A stretch of DNA of 64,000 bases from Mytilus galloprovincialis (GCF_965363235.1 NC_134841.1:56627078-56691077); one strand, 5' to 3'; shown: positions 35,240 to 46,439, numbered from the stretch's first letter. Notes: generated by a model not told the origin, from the sequence alone. Translations and numbers: made by a program.

Positions 35240-36015
35240 CACAAAGTAATTAAATTATACATCTCATACCAATCACGTTTATATAGAAGTCTTCATTAAC
35301 GAACAAAGGTAAGTTTTACACTCGTGATGAGTTTAATTATTAATCCATGAAAGTGTTGATCCGTGTATAACCACCGTTCAAATGTCTCTAATCGGTCAAC
35401 AGTTTCAGACGAAAGACTGTTTGACTTTCTATTTTTTTGTTTCGAGTAGTGCACATGAAAACATTCCCTCGGAAGAAAAGGACGTTGATGGTACTACTAT
35501 AACAAATAGTAAGTTAACCTAAGGAAAACATATTTATGCTGTTAAGGATGTACTTAGGTGAGGTTTTTGGAATAAGTGTCAAATATTCGGACTCCTCGGT
35601 GTTTTTCATACGATACAATGTAAAATATTTTGCCCCATAACACCTATTTATCTTTTAACATAAGACTTTATAATTCATAAAAGGTCATTAAACATAATTT
35701 AATCAGATACTTGATTTTCTTTCTTTTGATTTGAGACCCAAATAATACCAATGCAAAATTAAGGTAAAAGCCCGAGTCAGCCTTTTCCCGCTATATTTTA
35801 TAAATCAAATATCTCGAAAAGAAGCTCCATGACCTATCAATATTTTTGGCTTAGTTTGATCCTTTTCCAATACTCTTCTAGCTTAAAGTATCAATTTTGA
35901 ATTCTTGATTTATTTCATTTTACCTTAGATCACCTAAGTACATCCTTAATTAATTGTTTTAGTATAACGAAGGGGATATTTCATTGGAACTAAAGTGATT
36001 GGAAATGTGAAGAGA
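35240..36015. repeat. 776-bp segment repeated at 43507-44312, copy 1
   Basis: Same orientation and high similarity to the later copy, which carries an extra 40 bases (TTGCGTAGGGTTCACCG...). Both contain the MITE below at the same relative place, so the MITE was there before duplication. Confidence 0.85.
35542..35949. mobile_element. 408-bp MITE with TTAA flanks
   Basis: The left end TTAAGGATGTACTTAGGTGA and the right end TCACCTAAGTACATCCTTAA are exact inverse complements over 20 bases. TTAA at both outer edges suggests a piggyBac-type target, an inference from the tetranucleotide only. Confidence 0.78.
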
Positions 36016-36701
36016 ACTTATCTGAAGATGTATAACAGCAAACGAGTATCCGAGTACTCGGCCCTTCGAGTACTCTAAATGTCATCCCTAGGCTACTAGT
36101 TACCGTATCAACTAGCCTGTTGTCAGAAAAAAAGTAAAATTACAACCTGAATTGTTTTGGCGATACATATTAAAATTTTCCTTGGCTTATAATGAACCCC
36201 AATGAAAACTGTTTGAATGAATACTTTATTGCAAAAAACATATATATGCTATAGCAACGAAAAACATATTTACAACATGACAAATGATAAACAGCAGAGA
36301 TTAATACATATAAATCATTATAAGAAAGCAAATAACATTAAGTAACAATATGTGATCTGATTGACCACGCAGATTTTATGTAGTTACACATTTTTTTAAT
36401 ATGTAAATCAGACTTTAATTTAAATAGATACTGTAATTAAGTAAGGTTTGGCCAAGAACAATAGAATTCTGGCAAATATATAGGCCTAATTGATCTATAG
36501 ACAGGGCATACTAATAAAAAGTGGTATTCGTTTTCAACACACTGCATATTACAACATTTGCATAAACGTAATTCTCTAGCCATGCTAGTAAATCTTCCTG
36601 TTTCAATGTTCAGTTTTAGTGTACCACTTCGCAATTTAGTTAAAAAGTGTGGATTATAACAGCAATATAAATAATGTTCAAACCTTAATTCTAACTTTAT
36701 G

Positions 36702-37464
36702 GGAGAGATCCGTTTGCGCCAAAAACGCGTCCTTTTGCGCCACAACTTTTTTCTCAAATCATCGGCTACGTTTGCGCCACATGTTTTAAAATTAGATGGT
36801 TTCATTTGCTCCAAAAATAAATCATACGATTGCGCCAGTTAAAAGAAAATTACTTCCTTACTCCTTTATTCGGACTTGGAACCGGTAGTGTAACACGGCA
36901 CATGTTTCATTTTCTAAAACATATGTTTTTATTACTGCTGCTGCATGGGTACTTCCCAATTTAATGTATGTAGTAGCTTTTAACTTCTTTTTATTGTCCA
37001 AAAACACAAACATTGAAGGATGAAATCCATAAAATAGTTAATAAAAGTTCATAATAATAATAAAGCCCAAACGCATGGTGGGAACAAAGCTCTGTGTCAT
37101 CAACATTTGTGGCTAAAACATAAAGAGCAAAAACTTCTATTTTCTATATTGGCATATCTTTGTTAAGCAAAGCAATAAGTTTTATTCTCTCTCTGTACAT
37201 TGACTGTCTAATGCTGCTTAAGTCATTTAATTCTCTTCAGAAACTCGTCTTTATGGTGAACTATCTCCTAACATGTGATACCTTTTGAGGCAAAAATAAG
37301 AATACATATATAGTAATCATTAATATTTATGATAGATATATGTACACTCGGGTAAATTGGCGCAAATGAGTTCCGAATATTGGCGCAATTGATACATTTT
37401 GAAAATAAAATTTGGCGCAAATGATACCCCTGAAAAACAGTATTTGGCGCAAAAGGACTTCTGC
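36702..37464. mobile_element. TIR element with TTTGCGCC iterons, copy A
   Basis: AACTTT flanks it on both sides within LINE coding sequence. The left end (GGGAGAGATCCGTTTGCGCC) is imperfectly inverse to the right end (GGCGCAAAAGGACTTCTGCC). Several GCGCCA/TGGCGC words sit inside each end. The interior is non-coding and matches copy B. Confidence 0.68.
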
Positions 37465-37784
37465 CAACTTTGTATCTTATAAATAATTAAGTTTTTCGCT
37501 CTTTTCTACATAATTATGCTAACCAGCTTTGTATATACTGATCTTTAATTCTATTCTTAATTACATCAATAAATCCAATAGTATGTATTTCTGATTGTTG
37601 ATACCATATATAATTGAGACCACTATCAAATAGTAAGTAACGTACATTAGAAGCCCAGGTTTTTTTGCCATTATTGGCATCATCAAGTAACAATTTATAA
37701 ACATCATAAACAATAGGTGTTTTGTTAGTTAAGATATTCAACCAATATTTCAAAAAATTCTAAATTTTCTCATAATATACATAG

Positions 37785-38512
37785 GAAAATGGCCCAATTC
37801 TCCATATAAAAAAAAAAAAAAACAATTTGGCACAGATTTGACAACTTTTAAAATACATCGACAGAAACGATTCTGACTTAGAACCGGTAGTTTACACGGC
37901 AAATGTTTCCTTTTCTGAAACATATCTTCTTCTTACTGTTGCTGCTTGGGTATACTTCCCAAATTATTGTATGTAGTTAGTAGCTTTTAACTTCACTTTA
38001 TTGTCCAAAAAACAAAAAAAAATAGAAGGATGAAATGCATAAAACAGTTCAATGTAATTCTTGTGGAATGCTTCTGCTCCATTACTGATACGTCTTGCGG
38101 TAGATACATGTAGTTTCAGCCCATACGCATGGTGTCATCAACATATGTGACTAAAACATAATCAGCAAATGCTTCTATGTTCGTCTCTTTTGGCATATCT
38201 TGTATTTAATATTCAGCAAAGCAATAAGTTTTCTTCTCCCTCTGTATATGGACTGTCTAATGCATTTTAAGTCATTTCTCTCCAGATGCTCATCTACATG
38301 GTGAAATATCTCCGAACATATGATACTTTTTAAGCAAAAAATAAGAATAAATATATATTTATGATAGATATGTGCATGATGTGTACAGGTAAATTGGTGC
38401 AAATGAACTCCGAATATTGGCGCAATTGATACATTTGGAAAACAAAATTTGGCGCAAATGATACCATTGAAAAACAGTAATTGGCGCAAAGGGACTGCTG
38501 CCATAACTGCCC
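37785..38512. mobile_element. TIR element with TTTGCGCC iterons, copy B
   Basis: From about 37876 (GAACCGGTAG) onwards it parallels copy A, ending in GGCGCAAATGATACC, GGCGCAAAGGGACTGCTGCC. The left end is altered and not clearly defined. It lies at the point where the RT core of the LINE is missing. Confidence 0.6.
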
Positions 38513-38910
38513 CTTTCTTTACCCCCATTAAATTTTCGAACGATTTGGATAAAATACCACCTGATCTAACACACATTTTAACAGAAGAATAGACAGATTT
38601 CACAATAGTAACAAATTTGGAGCTAATTCCACTTTTAAGGAGTTCATACATAAGTATTCTTCGGTCCAGCTTGTCAAACGCGTTACGGAAATCTACGAAT
38701 GAACAGCACATATTTTGCTTTTGTTGAAGAGTATTAGTAATAATTCCATGTAATACAAATATTGCATCTATAGTAGATCGTCTGGGTGTGAAGCCAAATT
38801 GATTGTTGATGAGTTTTTCTTCTTCCTCTGACCACGACAATAAACGATTGGTTAAAATAGAAGTGTATAGTTTGGATAAAACACTAACTAAAACTATTGG
38901 TCTATATATA

Positions 38911-40025
38911 GTAAAGAAGATGTGGTATGATTGCCAATGAGACAACTATCCACAAAAGACCAAAATGACACAGACATTAACAACTATAGGTCACCGTACG
39001 GCCTTCAACAATGAGCAAAGCCCATACTGCATAGTCAGCTGTAATAGGCCCCGATAAGACAATGTAAAACAATTCAAACGAGAAAACTAACGGCCTTATT
39101 TATGTAAAAAAATGAACGAAAAACAAATATGTAACACATAAACAAACGACAACCACTGAATTACAGGCTCCTAACTTGGGACAGGCACATACATAAATAA
39201 TGTGGCGGGGTTAAACATGTTAGCGGGATCCCAACCCTCCCCCTAACCTGGGACAGTGTTATAACAGTACAACATAAGAACGAACTATAAAAATCAGTTG
39301 AAAAAGGCTTAACTCATCAGATGGACAAAAATACAAGTAGACGTGGCCGGGTACTTATACATCCCGACACAAAAAGACGCAATGAACAGATCTGAGAGTA
39401 CTCGTAGTTATCTGACAGCTAGTTCAAAGCCACTAACAACATGGATTTAGTGTAAAGACGTCATAAACAGACAGAGAAAAACATGACCTTCTGCAATGCC
39501 AAGTTACATATATCGACAGATTGTAGATCCATGAATATGTATATGTATATAACATACTAGTAATATTTAGTTAGCTTTTAATTTACTGATAACAAAATCA
39601 ATATTTATACAAATAAAAACAATATTCAATGATCTTATTACAGTGTTAAATAGGTAACCTTTTAGAATAAGTTTATTTAAAGGAGCGACAAGTTTACATG
39701 GATCATTTCTAAATTTCCGGGGAAGGTTAACAACATTTCCGTAAAAATGAGGATGTGCTATCCCGTTTGAAATAAGTTTTCTACAGGTACAACCAAACTT
39801 CAAAACCAAATCTTTATATCTATGCAAAAATTTAGTAAAGGTTTTAAGTAATTTATGGTAACGATATCCCTGGTTTAATAATTTACCAGTAATACATAGG
39901 TTGCGTTCGTTAAAATCAAAAACGTCACAACAGACACGGGCATAGCGAACAAGTTGTGAAATATAAACACCGTAAGATGGTGCCAAAGGAACATCACCAT
40001 CTAAAAATGGAAAATCTGGTCACTT
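38911..40025 (-). mobile_element. 5'-truncated retroelement with RT C-terminal fragment
   Basis: Coding at about 40020-39570 on the - strand: FPFLDGDVPLAPSYGVYISQ, LVRYARVCCDVFDFN, LLNQGYRYHKLLKTFTKFLHR, HPHFYGN. I know this block from the C-terminal part of reverse-transcriptase polyproteins common in bivalve genomes. The 3' part (to 38911) has the AATGAGCAAAGCCCATAC and GGGGTTAAACATGTTAGCGGG segments shared with other copies in this window. It starts abruptly and joins the LINE directly at 38911, so it inserted into the LINE. Confidence 0.75.
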
Positions 40026-40039
40026 AGTAAATGAAATAG

Positions 40040-40376
40040 AGAGGGTCTATATGATATATCAATGACCGCCGTGGATTAATTAGTTTACTGAGAATTGATA
40101 GTAAAAAACAAACCCACTTCATTTATAGTAATGTATGTTCATAATATACTAAACGTATGTTCATAATGAAATAAATAGAAAACAAAAAATTGGAAATTTT
40201 TGGGAAAAAAGGAGAAGGGGTTGAAAAACAATTGCCCTGTCCCTAAGTACTTATACTTTTTATTACTTTACCTGAAATTCTCCAGTCATTAATCTTTTTA
40301 CAAAAAATCATCCTACATCACTTTACATTCTTTCAACCACGCTATTGAAGCCCGCGATTTCGCGGGTGTGTTCTAG
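40040..40376 (+). mobile_element. Helitron-like 3' end, copy 1
   Basis: The segment ends in a perfect GC hairpin (CCCGCG-ATTT-CGCGGG, 40351-40366), then six bases and CTAG (40373-40376). A hairpin just before CTRR is the hallmark of Helitron 3' ends. The 5' TC end and any Rep/helicase are not visible. The start is approximate. Confidence 0.5.
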
Positions 40377-40764
40377 CATCTATCCTCCTTACTTAAAGTA
40401 TTTCAGTTTGGGTTATTTTGGAAGGAAAACGAAAATATAGGCGTCCATATATTGTTTCCTTCATCGGACTGACTTTTTGAGAAATATGAAACACTTCCAC
40501 TGCCCTTTAGACCTGTTTTGAAATCAAACATAATTTGCATAAGTACTTGAGACAGAACAATTATTTTTTGCGTTTTTCTGTATACTATGATAAAAAATAT
40601 ACTATAGATAAAGTGTATTTGCTATCTATATATATTATCAATTCCAATAGTTTTCTATCCACGGCGTTCACTGAAATATTTCTGTATACTACATACATAT
40701 ATACTATGAATAAATTGTATAAATTTGCTATAATTTACTATAATTTCCAATAGTTTACTGGGGT

Positions 40765-40933
40765 GACTTTTAATATATCAGTGACCGTTTTATATAGTAA
40801 TTATAGTATATGTATGTTCACAGTATACAGAAAAACAGAAAGAATAAAAATCGGTATTTGGAATTCTCCAGTTGTATTTTTTTTACAGTTTACATACACG
40901 CTATTTCCCCGCGATTTCGCGGGTGTGTTCTAG
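40765..40933 (+). mobile_element. Helitron-like 3' end, copy 2
   Basis: The same hairpin (40908-40923) and CTAG (40930-40933, followed by T) with related upstream words (ATATCAGTGACCG, TATGTATGTTCA, TCTCCAGT). Shorter than copy 1. Confidence 0.5.
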
Positions 40934-41157
40934 TTTATATAAAGTTAGGTAGCAATTAACAGTTAGGAAAAAATACTAAAATTTGCCCTTATGAATTTTA
41001 CCATGCTTTCTTGCAATATCAAGCTTACTGTTTGTGTCATATATGGGCATATGTATGTATCAGAATCTTCCATAGATTTTATATCCAGTACATAAAATGG
41101 TAAAATATAATTTCTTTTTGGTGTATCCATGGCAACAATCTGCATTTATTTGTTATA

Positions 41158-41741
41158 AAAGGAGTAGGTCCGGTAAGGGCCGATTTTGGCCTCAAATTTC
41201 AGGTTCATCTAACGAAATTTTTTTGACACTTTTTAAACACTAAAGTGTCTATTTCAATTGATTCGATTAGTTTATGTGAAAGATTTTAACTGATTTAGTC
41301 ATTAAAAACGCTCTGATTCAAGCTCAAATATGAAAAATCTATCAAATATGCCAAAAAACGTCACTTTTCAGATGGTTTTTGTCAAAAATGAAAGTGGCCG
41401 CATCCGTGTTCATCCTCAACCTTTATATATGTTTTCGATTATCATCAAATACAACTTACATTTCAATATTATGAATGAACACGAATGCGGCCACTTTCAT
41501 TTTAGACGAAAACCGTCTAAAAATTAACCAAAATGCTAAAATTTTGAAGATTTCAGTAATTTAGCATGACTTAATGATGCTAGAACGCGAGATTTGTGCA
41601 TTGTATTGTCAAAAACAGCTCATATTTATGTAGAAGAAGCATTTTACTTTCCAAAATATAGCTTAAAGATTACATTTTCACAATTTTCTAAAACTGCTAT
41701 ATTTTGGGGCCAAAAAGGGGTCTTACTGAACCTTCTCCTTT
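41158..41741. mobile_element. 584-bp TIR element with an inner palindrome
   Basis: The left end AAAGGAGTAGGTCCGGTAAG is inverse to the right end CTTACTGAACCTTCTCCTTT, with complementarity continuing imperfectly for about 35 bases. The centre holds a second inverted pair with arms of about 50 bases (41366-41417 and 41470-41522) containing AATGAAAGTGGCCGCAT. Non-coding. Confidence 0.72.
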
Positions 41742-42156
41742 GGCTAAAAGTAGAATTTCAATCGATTGAAGTAATAGCTTTTCTGAAACTGTGTACATAT
41801 ATCATTCAGCAAATCCAATGAAAATCATATGTCTTTCATCTCATTTTTTTGTAAAATTGCGTCAAAAACTTCGTATAAAAAGAGTGTTGGTAAACAATAC
41901 ATTAATTTCTGGACCGATGGCCGGTCTAGCTATGAAAATACGGATTGTCAAACAGAAAACAGCCCATAAAACATGTAATAAATCATCTTGATGCACTTAT
42001 AAACCATCTTTGACGGCTAAATTAGCACTCATCTGTCTAAAAATGAATTTTATTACACAATAACTTTCCTATTTGAAAAATCCAAAGGGCCAAAATGCGA
42101 AACTAAAATCCTAACTGTGTATTGCTACCTTATGCCTTTTCCATCTTGAAAACAAC

Positions 42157-42300
42157 ATAATTGAGAACGGAAATGGGGAATTTGTCAAAGAGACAACCAT
42201 CCAATAAAGAGCAGAAAACAGCCCAAGGTCACCAATGAGTCTTCAACACAAGGAGAAAATCCCGCACCCGGAGTCGTGCTGTAGCTGGCCCTAAATTTGC
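42157..42300 (-). mobile_element. Retroelement 3'-end fragment
   Basis: Diverged inverse counterpart of the end of 2394-3168 (GGAAATGGGGAAT, TGTCAAAGAGACAACC, GGTCACCAA, CCCGCACCCGGAG, AGCTGGCCC). Confidence 0.72.
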
Positions 42301-42705
42301 AATTTTCAGACCTGTGTTTCACAACACAAAGTTAAAGATCGGGTGCACAAACATAAATGAGCACGAAGACTGACTTTGTCACTTACGGGCACCTACGATG
42401 TGAAAACAAAATTATATATTTTATAAAATTATAAATTACAAATTGAGAACAAATTAGTTGTGCATCTTGCAGTACCTGAAAAATACCCACCAAGAAAAGC
42501 GTTGCATACATTTCAGTGTGAAAAATCATGCTAATTAAAAGAAAGTAAAAGACGCATTTTCCCTGGGTTTGGAGTTCGGTGCAAACAAAGGGTGGTGTGG
42601 TGAAGGGTTTTGGTATAGAGAATACACACAGTGAATTTTCAGTTCAAAAGAATGCATGAAGCTGTTAGCAAATTGATGAGTTGGACGATCAGACAAATCA
42701 ACACA

Positions 42706-43105
42706 AAAAAATGCAATTACAAACGTTTAAGCATGTAGACAGACTTGTGAACATGTTGACAGACTGATTGACATGTAGACAGTCACACAGCTTGGTAAAC
42801 AAATAGATGGACTGATAGCCGTGTCGACAGACTGTTGGACATGAAGACAGAGCTAGTTAGACATATAGACCGACTGATAGCCATGTCGACAGACTGTTGG
42901 ACATGTAGACACAGCTTGGTAGACATATGACATATAAACCGACTGATAGTCATGTCGACGGACTGTTGGACATGTAGACACAGCTCGGTAGACATATAGA
43001 TCGACTGACAGTCGATTCGACAGACTGTTGGACATGAAGACACAGCTTGTTAGATATATAGACCGATATAGCCATGTCGACAGACTGTTGGTCATGAAGA
43101 CAGAC
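42706..43105. repeat. Minisatellite, unit about 62-66 bp
   Basis: Around six units of ATAGCCATGTCGACAGACTG, TTGGACATGTAGACACAGCT, TGGTAGACATATAGACCGACTG, with the left units more degenerate. Open frames on the - strand through it (repeats of CPTVCRHDYQS) are repeat by-products. Confidence 0.85.
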
Positions 43106-43506
43106 TAGTACCTTTTATAAACATATTAAGACAAATTTATTACAAACCGCATGATAGCTTAATTGCTCTTATGTTTTTTTTTGTGTCAATTAAACAATGA
43201 ATTATTATCGACCGCCGTTTCTACAATTAACCTATCATAATATCAATTATTGTTTGTTTACGTGTTCATGAACCCAGAGACATATATTACATAATATGAA
43301 TGAACAAAATTCCAATAAAATTAAAATTATTTGCATACAAAGTCCGACAAAGAAGACTACATGTTTATCATCTGTTACTGAGGAGTCGGTATTTTTTATA
43401 TAACGGCTTGTCCATTAATTTGTAAACAACAGTATTGAACTTCAAATTATTTGTGCTTTTTCGTGTCGCTCAGTCTAACTTTTTTCTGTGTTTTTTTTTT
43501 TTGTAC

Positions 43507-44312
43507 ACAGAGTAATTAAATTATACATCTCATACCAATCACGTTTATATAGAAGTCTTGATTAACGAACAACAGTAAGTTTTACACTCGTGATGAGTTA
43601 ATTATTAATCCATGAAAGTGTTGATCCGTGTATAACCACCGTTCAAATGTCTCTAATCAGTTGCGTAGGGTTCACCGTTTCTTATTAAGAAATATGATCT
43701 GGTCAACAGTTTCAGACGAAATACTGTTTGACTTTCTAGTTTTTGTTTGAAGTAGTGCACATGAAAACATTCACTCGGAAAAGAACGTTGATGGTACTTC
43801 TATAACAAATAGTAACCTAAGGAAAACATATTTATGTTGTTAAGGATAAACTTAGGTGAGGTTTTGGAATAAATGTCAAATGTTCGGACTCCTCGGTGTT
43901 TTTCATACGATACAATGTAAAATATTTTGCCCCATAACACCTATTTATCTTTTTACATAAGACTTAATAATTCATAAAATGTCATTTATCGAAATTTAAG
44001 CAGATTCTTGATTTTTTTTCTTTTGATTTGAGACCCAAATAATACCAATGCAAAATTTAGGTAAAGTCCGAGTCAGCCTTTTCCCGCCATATTTTATAAA
44101 TCAAATATCTCGAAAAGAAGCTCCATGACCTATCAATATTTTTAGCTTAGTTTGATCCTTTTCCAATACTCTTCCAGCTTAAAGTATCAATTTTGAATTC
44201 TTGATTTATTTAATTTTATCTTAGATCACCTAAGTACACCCTTAATTGTTTTTTTTTTAGTATAACGAAGGGGATATTTCATCTGAACTAAAGTGAGTGG
44301 AAATGTGAAGAG
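43507..44312. repeat. Second copy of the 776-bp segment
   Basis: Parallels 35240-36015 including the MITE (here 43840-44245, one end mutated to TTAAGGATAAACTTAGGTGA), with one 40-base insertion near 43662. Confidence 0.85.
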
Positions 44313-44394
44313 AAATATTCCTCGGTGAAAAGATTGGCTCATGCCATTTTTCCCCCCGGGGGAAAACTGGCAATAGGGGGGGGGGATGGTTATA

Positions 44395-44521
44395 TAACAC
44401 GGGTAGTTCAGTGGTTGTCGTTGGTTTGTGCCTGTCATATTTGTTTCGCGGAATTGTTTTGTTGTAAATAAGACCGTTTGTTTGCAAGTATGAATTATTT
44501 ACATTTTACATGTAGTTACCT
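44395..44521 (+). repeat. Retroelement-like sequence abutting the array
   Basis: ACACGGGTAGTTCAGTGGTTGTCGTT and the following words look like a diverged copy of the retroelement end at about 39110-39175 read in reverse. No exon with a good donor could be found here to feed the first array acceptor; GCAA|GTATGA at about 44486 is the best but has stops upstream. Confidence 0.4.
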
Positions 44522-44579
44522 TGTTTTCTGTTAAGGCCTTTGTGTAAGTCTAATGTCACCTTTTCTTTTTTTCTAGCAG

Positions 44580-44606
44580 GTCGCGACGCAGATTGAGGAA
44601 TTCCAG
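44580..44606 (+). CDS. First predicted mini-exon of the array (VATQIEEFQ)
   Basis: 27 nt between TTTTTTTCTAGCAG and GTATGT. Phase 0 gives VATQIEEFQ. The frame starting one base later is also open (SRRRLRNS), and the third is stopped by TGA. The TAG/CAG pair before it is a NAGNAG acceptor, so a 30-nt form with an extra Gln is possible. Its upstream intron has no recognised donor because the array begins within the intron. Whether it is translated is unknown. Confidence 0.5.
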
Positions 44607-44667
44607 GTATGTTTTCTGTTAAGGCCTTTGTGTATGTCTAATGTTGTCTTTTCTTTTTTTCTAGCAG
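44607..44667 (+). other. Standard 61-nt mini-intron (first complete one)
   Basis: Donor GTATGT, branch-like TCTAATG, polypyrimidine tract TTGTCTTTTCTTTTTTT, acceptor CTAGCAG. All signals of a minimal spliceosomal intron fit in 61 nt. Nearly every unit of the array repeats them. Confidence 0.75.
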
Positions 44668-44782
44668 GTCGCGACGCAGATTGAGGAATTCCAGGTATGT
44701 TTTCTGTTAAGACCTTTGTGTATGTCTAATGTTGTCTTTTCTTTTTTTCTGGCAGGGCTCGACGCAGATTGAGGAATTCCAG

Positions 44783-44870
44783 GTATGTTTTCTGTTAAGA
44801 CATTTGTGTATGTCTAATGGTTCTATTTTTTTTCCTTTAGGTCGTGTGGCCTTTTCTTTTTTATTTGCAG
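44783..44870 (+). other. Long-intron unit with an inner decoy acceptor
   Basis: This intron is 88 nt. After CTAATGG and a T tract ending CCTTTAG comes GTCGTGTGG, a relic resembling an exon start but with no donor, then a second T tract and TTTGCAG. Thirteen such units occur, at about 44820, 47910, 48640, 49720, 50450, 52665, 53395, 53860, 55115, 57680, 61665, 63095 and 63825, usually followed by a GATQIEDFQ exon. Confidence 0.8.
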
Positions 44871-44897
44871 GGCGCGACGCAGATTGAGGATTTTCAG
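44871..44897 (+). CDS. Mini-exon of the GATQIEDFQ type
   Basis: 27 nt after the long intron. GAGGATTTTCAG replaces GAGGAATTCCAG, giving E to D and a synonymous Phe codon in phase 0. Its acceptor is TTTGCAG, without the NAGNAG choice. Confidence 0.45.
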
Positions 44898-45223
44898 GTA
44901 TGTTTTCCGTTAAGACCTTTGTGTATGTCTAATGTCGCCTTTTCTTTTTTTCTAGCAGGTCGCGACGCAGATTGAGGAATTCCAGGTATGTTTTCCGTTA
45001 AGGCCTTTGTGTATGTCTAATGTCGCCTTTTCTTTTTTTCTAGTAGGTCGCGACGCAGATTGAGGAATTCCAGGTATGTTTTCTGTTAAGACCTTTGTGT
45101 ATGTCTAATGTTGTCTTTTCTTTTTTTCTAGCAGGTCGCGACACAGATTGAGGAATTCCAGGTATGTTTTCTGTTAAGACCTTTGTGTATGTCTAATGTT
45201 GTCTTTTCTTTTTTTCTGGCAAG

Positions 45224-45249
45224 GCGCGACGCAGATTGGAGATTCGCAG
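45224..45249 (+). pseudogene. Mini-exon with a shifted acceptor
   Basis: The usual GGCAG|GGCGCG has become GGCAAGGCGCG, which destroys the normal AG and moves the nearest AG one base downstream. If used, the exon is 26 nt and shifts the frame; otherwise it would be skipped. Confidence 0.6.
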
Positions 45250-45486
45250 GTATGTTTTCTGTTAAGGCCTTTGTGTATGTCTAATGTTGTCTTTTCTTTT
45301 TTTCTAGCAGGTCGCGACGCAGATTGAGGAATTCCAGGTATGTTTTCTGTTAAGACCTTTGTGTATGTCTAATGTTGTCTTTTCTTTTTTTCTAGCAGGT
45401 CGCGACGCAGATTGAGGAATTCCAGGTATGTTTTCTGTTAAGACCTTTGTGTATGTCTAATGTTGTCTTTTCTTTTTTTCTAGCAG

Positions 45487-45512
45487 GTCGCGTGCAGATT
45501 GAGGAATTCCAG
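45487..45512 (+). pseudogene. 26-nt frameshifting mini-exon
   Basis: GTCGCGTGCAG replaces GTCGCGACGCAG, one base short. Six units share this change (about 45487, 47496, 57090, 57530, 60457 and 60807), so the variant spread by duplication within the array. Inclusion moves the downstream frame by one. Confidence 0.7.
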
Positions 45513-45837
45513 GTATGTTTTCTGTTAAGACCTTTGTGTATGTCTAATGTTGTCTTTTCTTTTTTTCTAGCAGGTCGCGACGCAGATTGAGGAATTCCAG
45601 GTATGTTTTCTGTTAAGACCTTTGTGTATGTCTAATGTTGTCTTTTCTTTTTTTCTAGCAGGTCGCGACGCAGATTGAGGAATTCCAGGTATGTTTTCTG
45701 TTAAGACCTATGTGTATGTCTAATGTTGTCTTTTCTTTTTTTCTAGCAGGTCGCGACGCAGATTGAGGAATTCCAGGTATGTTTTCTGTTAAGACCTTTG
45801 TGTATGTCTAATGTTGTCTTTTCTTTTTTTCTAGCAG

Positions 45838-45864
45838 GTCGCGACGCAGATTGAGTAATTCCAG
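45838..45864 (+). pseudogene. Mini-exon with an in-frame TAA
   Basis: GAGGAA has become GAGTAA, a stop in phase 0 but not in the next frame (AGT AAT). Seven units carry it, including those at about 45950, 47250, 50960, 52010, 55710 and 60210. One further unit (about 48245) has TTATAG, also a phase-0 stop. Confidence 0.7.
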
Positions 45865-46392
45865 GTATGTTTTCTGTTAAGACCTTTGTGTATGTCTAAT
45901 GTTGTCTTTTCTTTTTTTCTAGCAGGTCGCGACGCAGATTGAGTAATTCCAGGTATGTTTTCTGTTAAGACCTTTGTGTATGTCTAATGTTGTCTTTTCT
46001 TTTTTTCTAGCAGGTCGCGACGCAGATTGAGGAATTCCAGGTATGTTTTCTGTTAAGACCTTTGTGTATGTCTAATGTTGTCTTTTCTTTTTTTCTAGCA
46101 GGTCGCCACGCAGATTGAGGAATTCCAGGTATGTTTTCTGTTAAGACCTTTGTGTATGTCTAATGTTGTCTTTTCTTTTTTTCTAGCAGGTCGCGACGCA
46201 GATTGAGGAATTCCAGGTATGTTTTCTGTTAAGACCTTTGTGTATGTCTAATGTTGTCTTTTCTTTTTTTCTAGCAGGTCGCGACGCAGATTGAGGAATT
46301 CCAGGTATGTTTTCTGTTAAGACCTTTGTGTATGTCTAATGTTGTCTTTTCTTTTTTTCTAGCAGGTCGCGACGCAGATTGAGGAATTCCAG

Positions 46393-46439
46393 GTATGTTT
46401 TCTGTATGTCTAATGTTGTCTTTTCTTTTTTTCTGGCAG
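46393..46439 (+). other. 47-nt mini-intron
   Basis: Fourteen bases between the donor and the branch-like site are missing (GTATGTTTTCTG joined to TATGTCTAATG), yet donor, CTAAT, T tract and acceptor remain. Similar units lie near 52025 and 56785. At 47 nt it is close to the lower limit for animal introns. Confidence 0.7.

Larger units (their letters stand above)
36205..38910 (-). mobile_element. Second LINE copy, deleted and interrupted
   Basis: Read leftwards: RT start (38910-38520: YRPIVLVSVLSKLYTS, NNQFGFTPRRSTIDAIF, CSFVDFRNAFDKLDRRIL, ending GVKKG). Then the RT core including the YADD box is missing. Then LGHFPMYI (about 37790) and KYWLNILTNKTPIVYDVYK (37753-37514), and the C-terminus with CCNMQCVENEYHFLLVCPVYRS (about 36560-36440). 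The 3' end has AATAAAG near 36220. Two related repeats (36702-37464 and 37785-38512) break it, and a retroelement abuts it at 38911. Non-functional. Confidence 0.82.

Noticed and set aside
42783-43095. Overlapping Cys-rich frames on the - strand
   Set aside because: They are two frames of the same minisatellite; the Cys pattern follows the DNA unit, not a protein fold.
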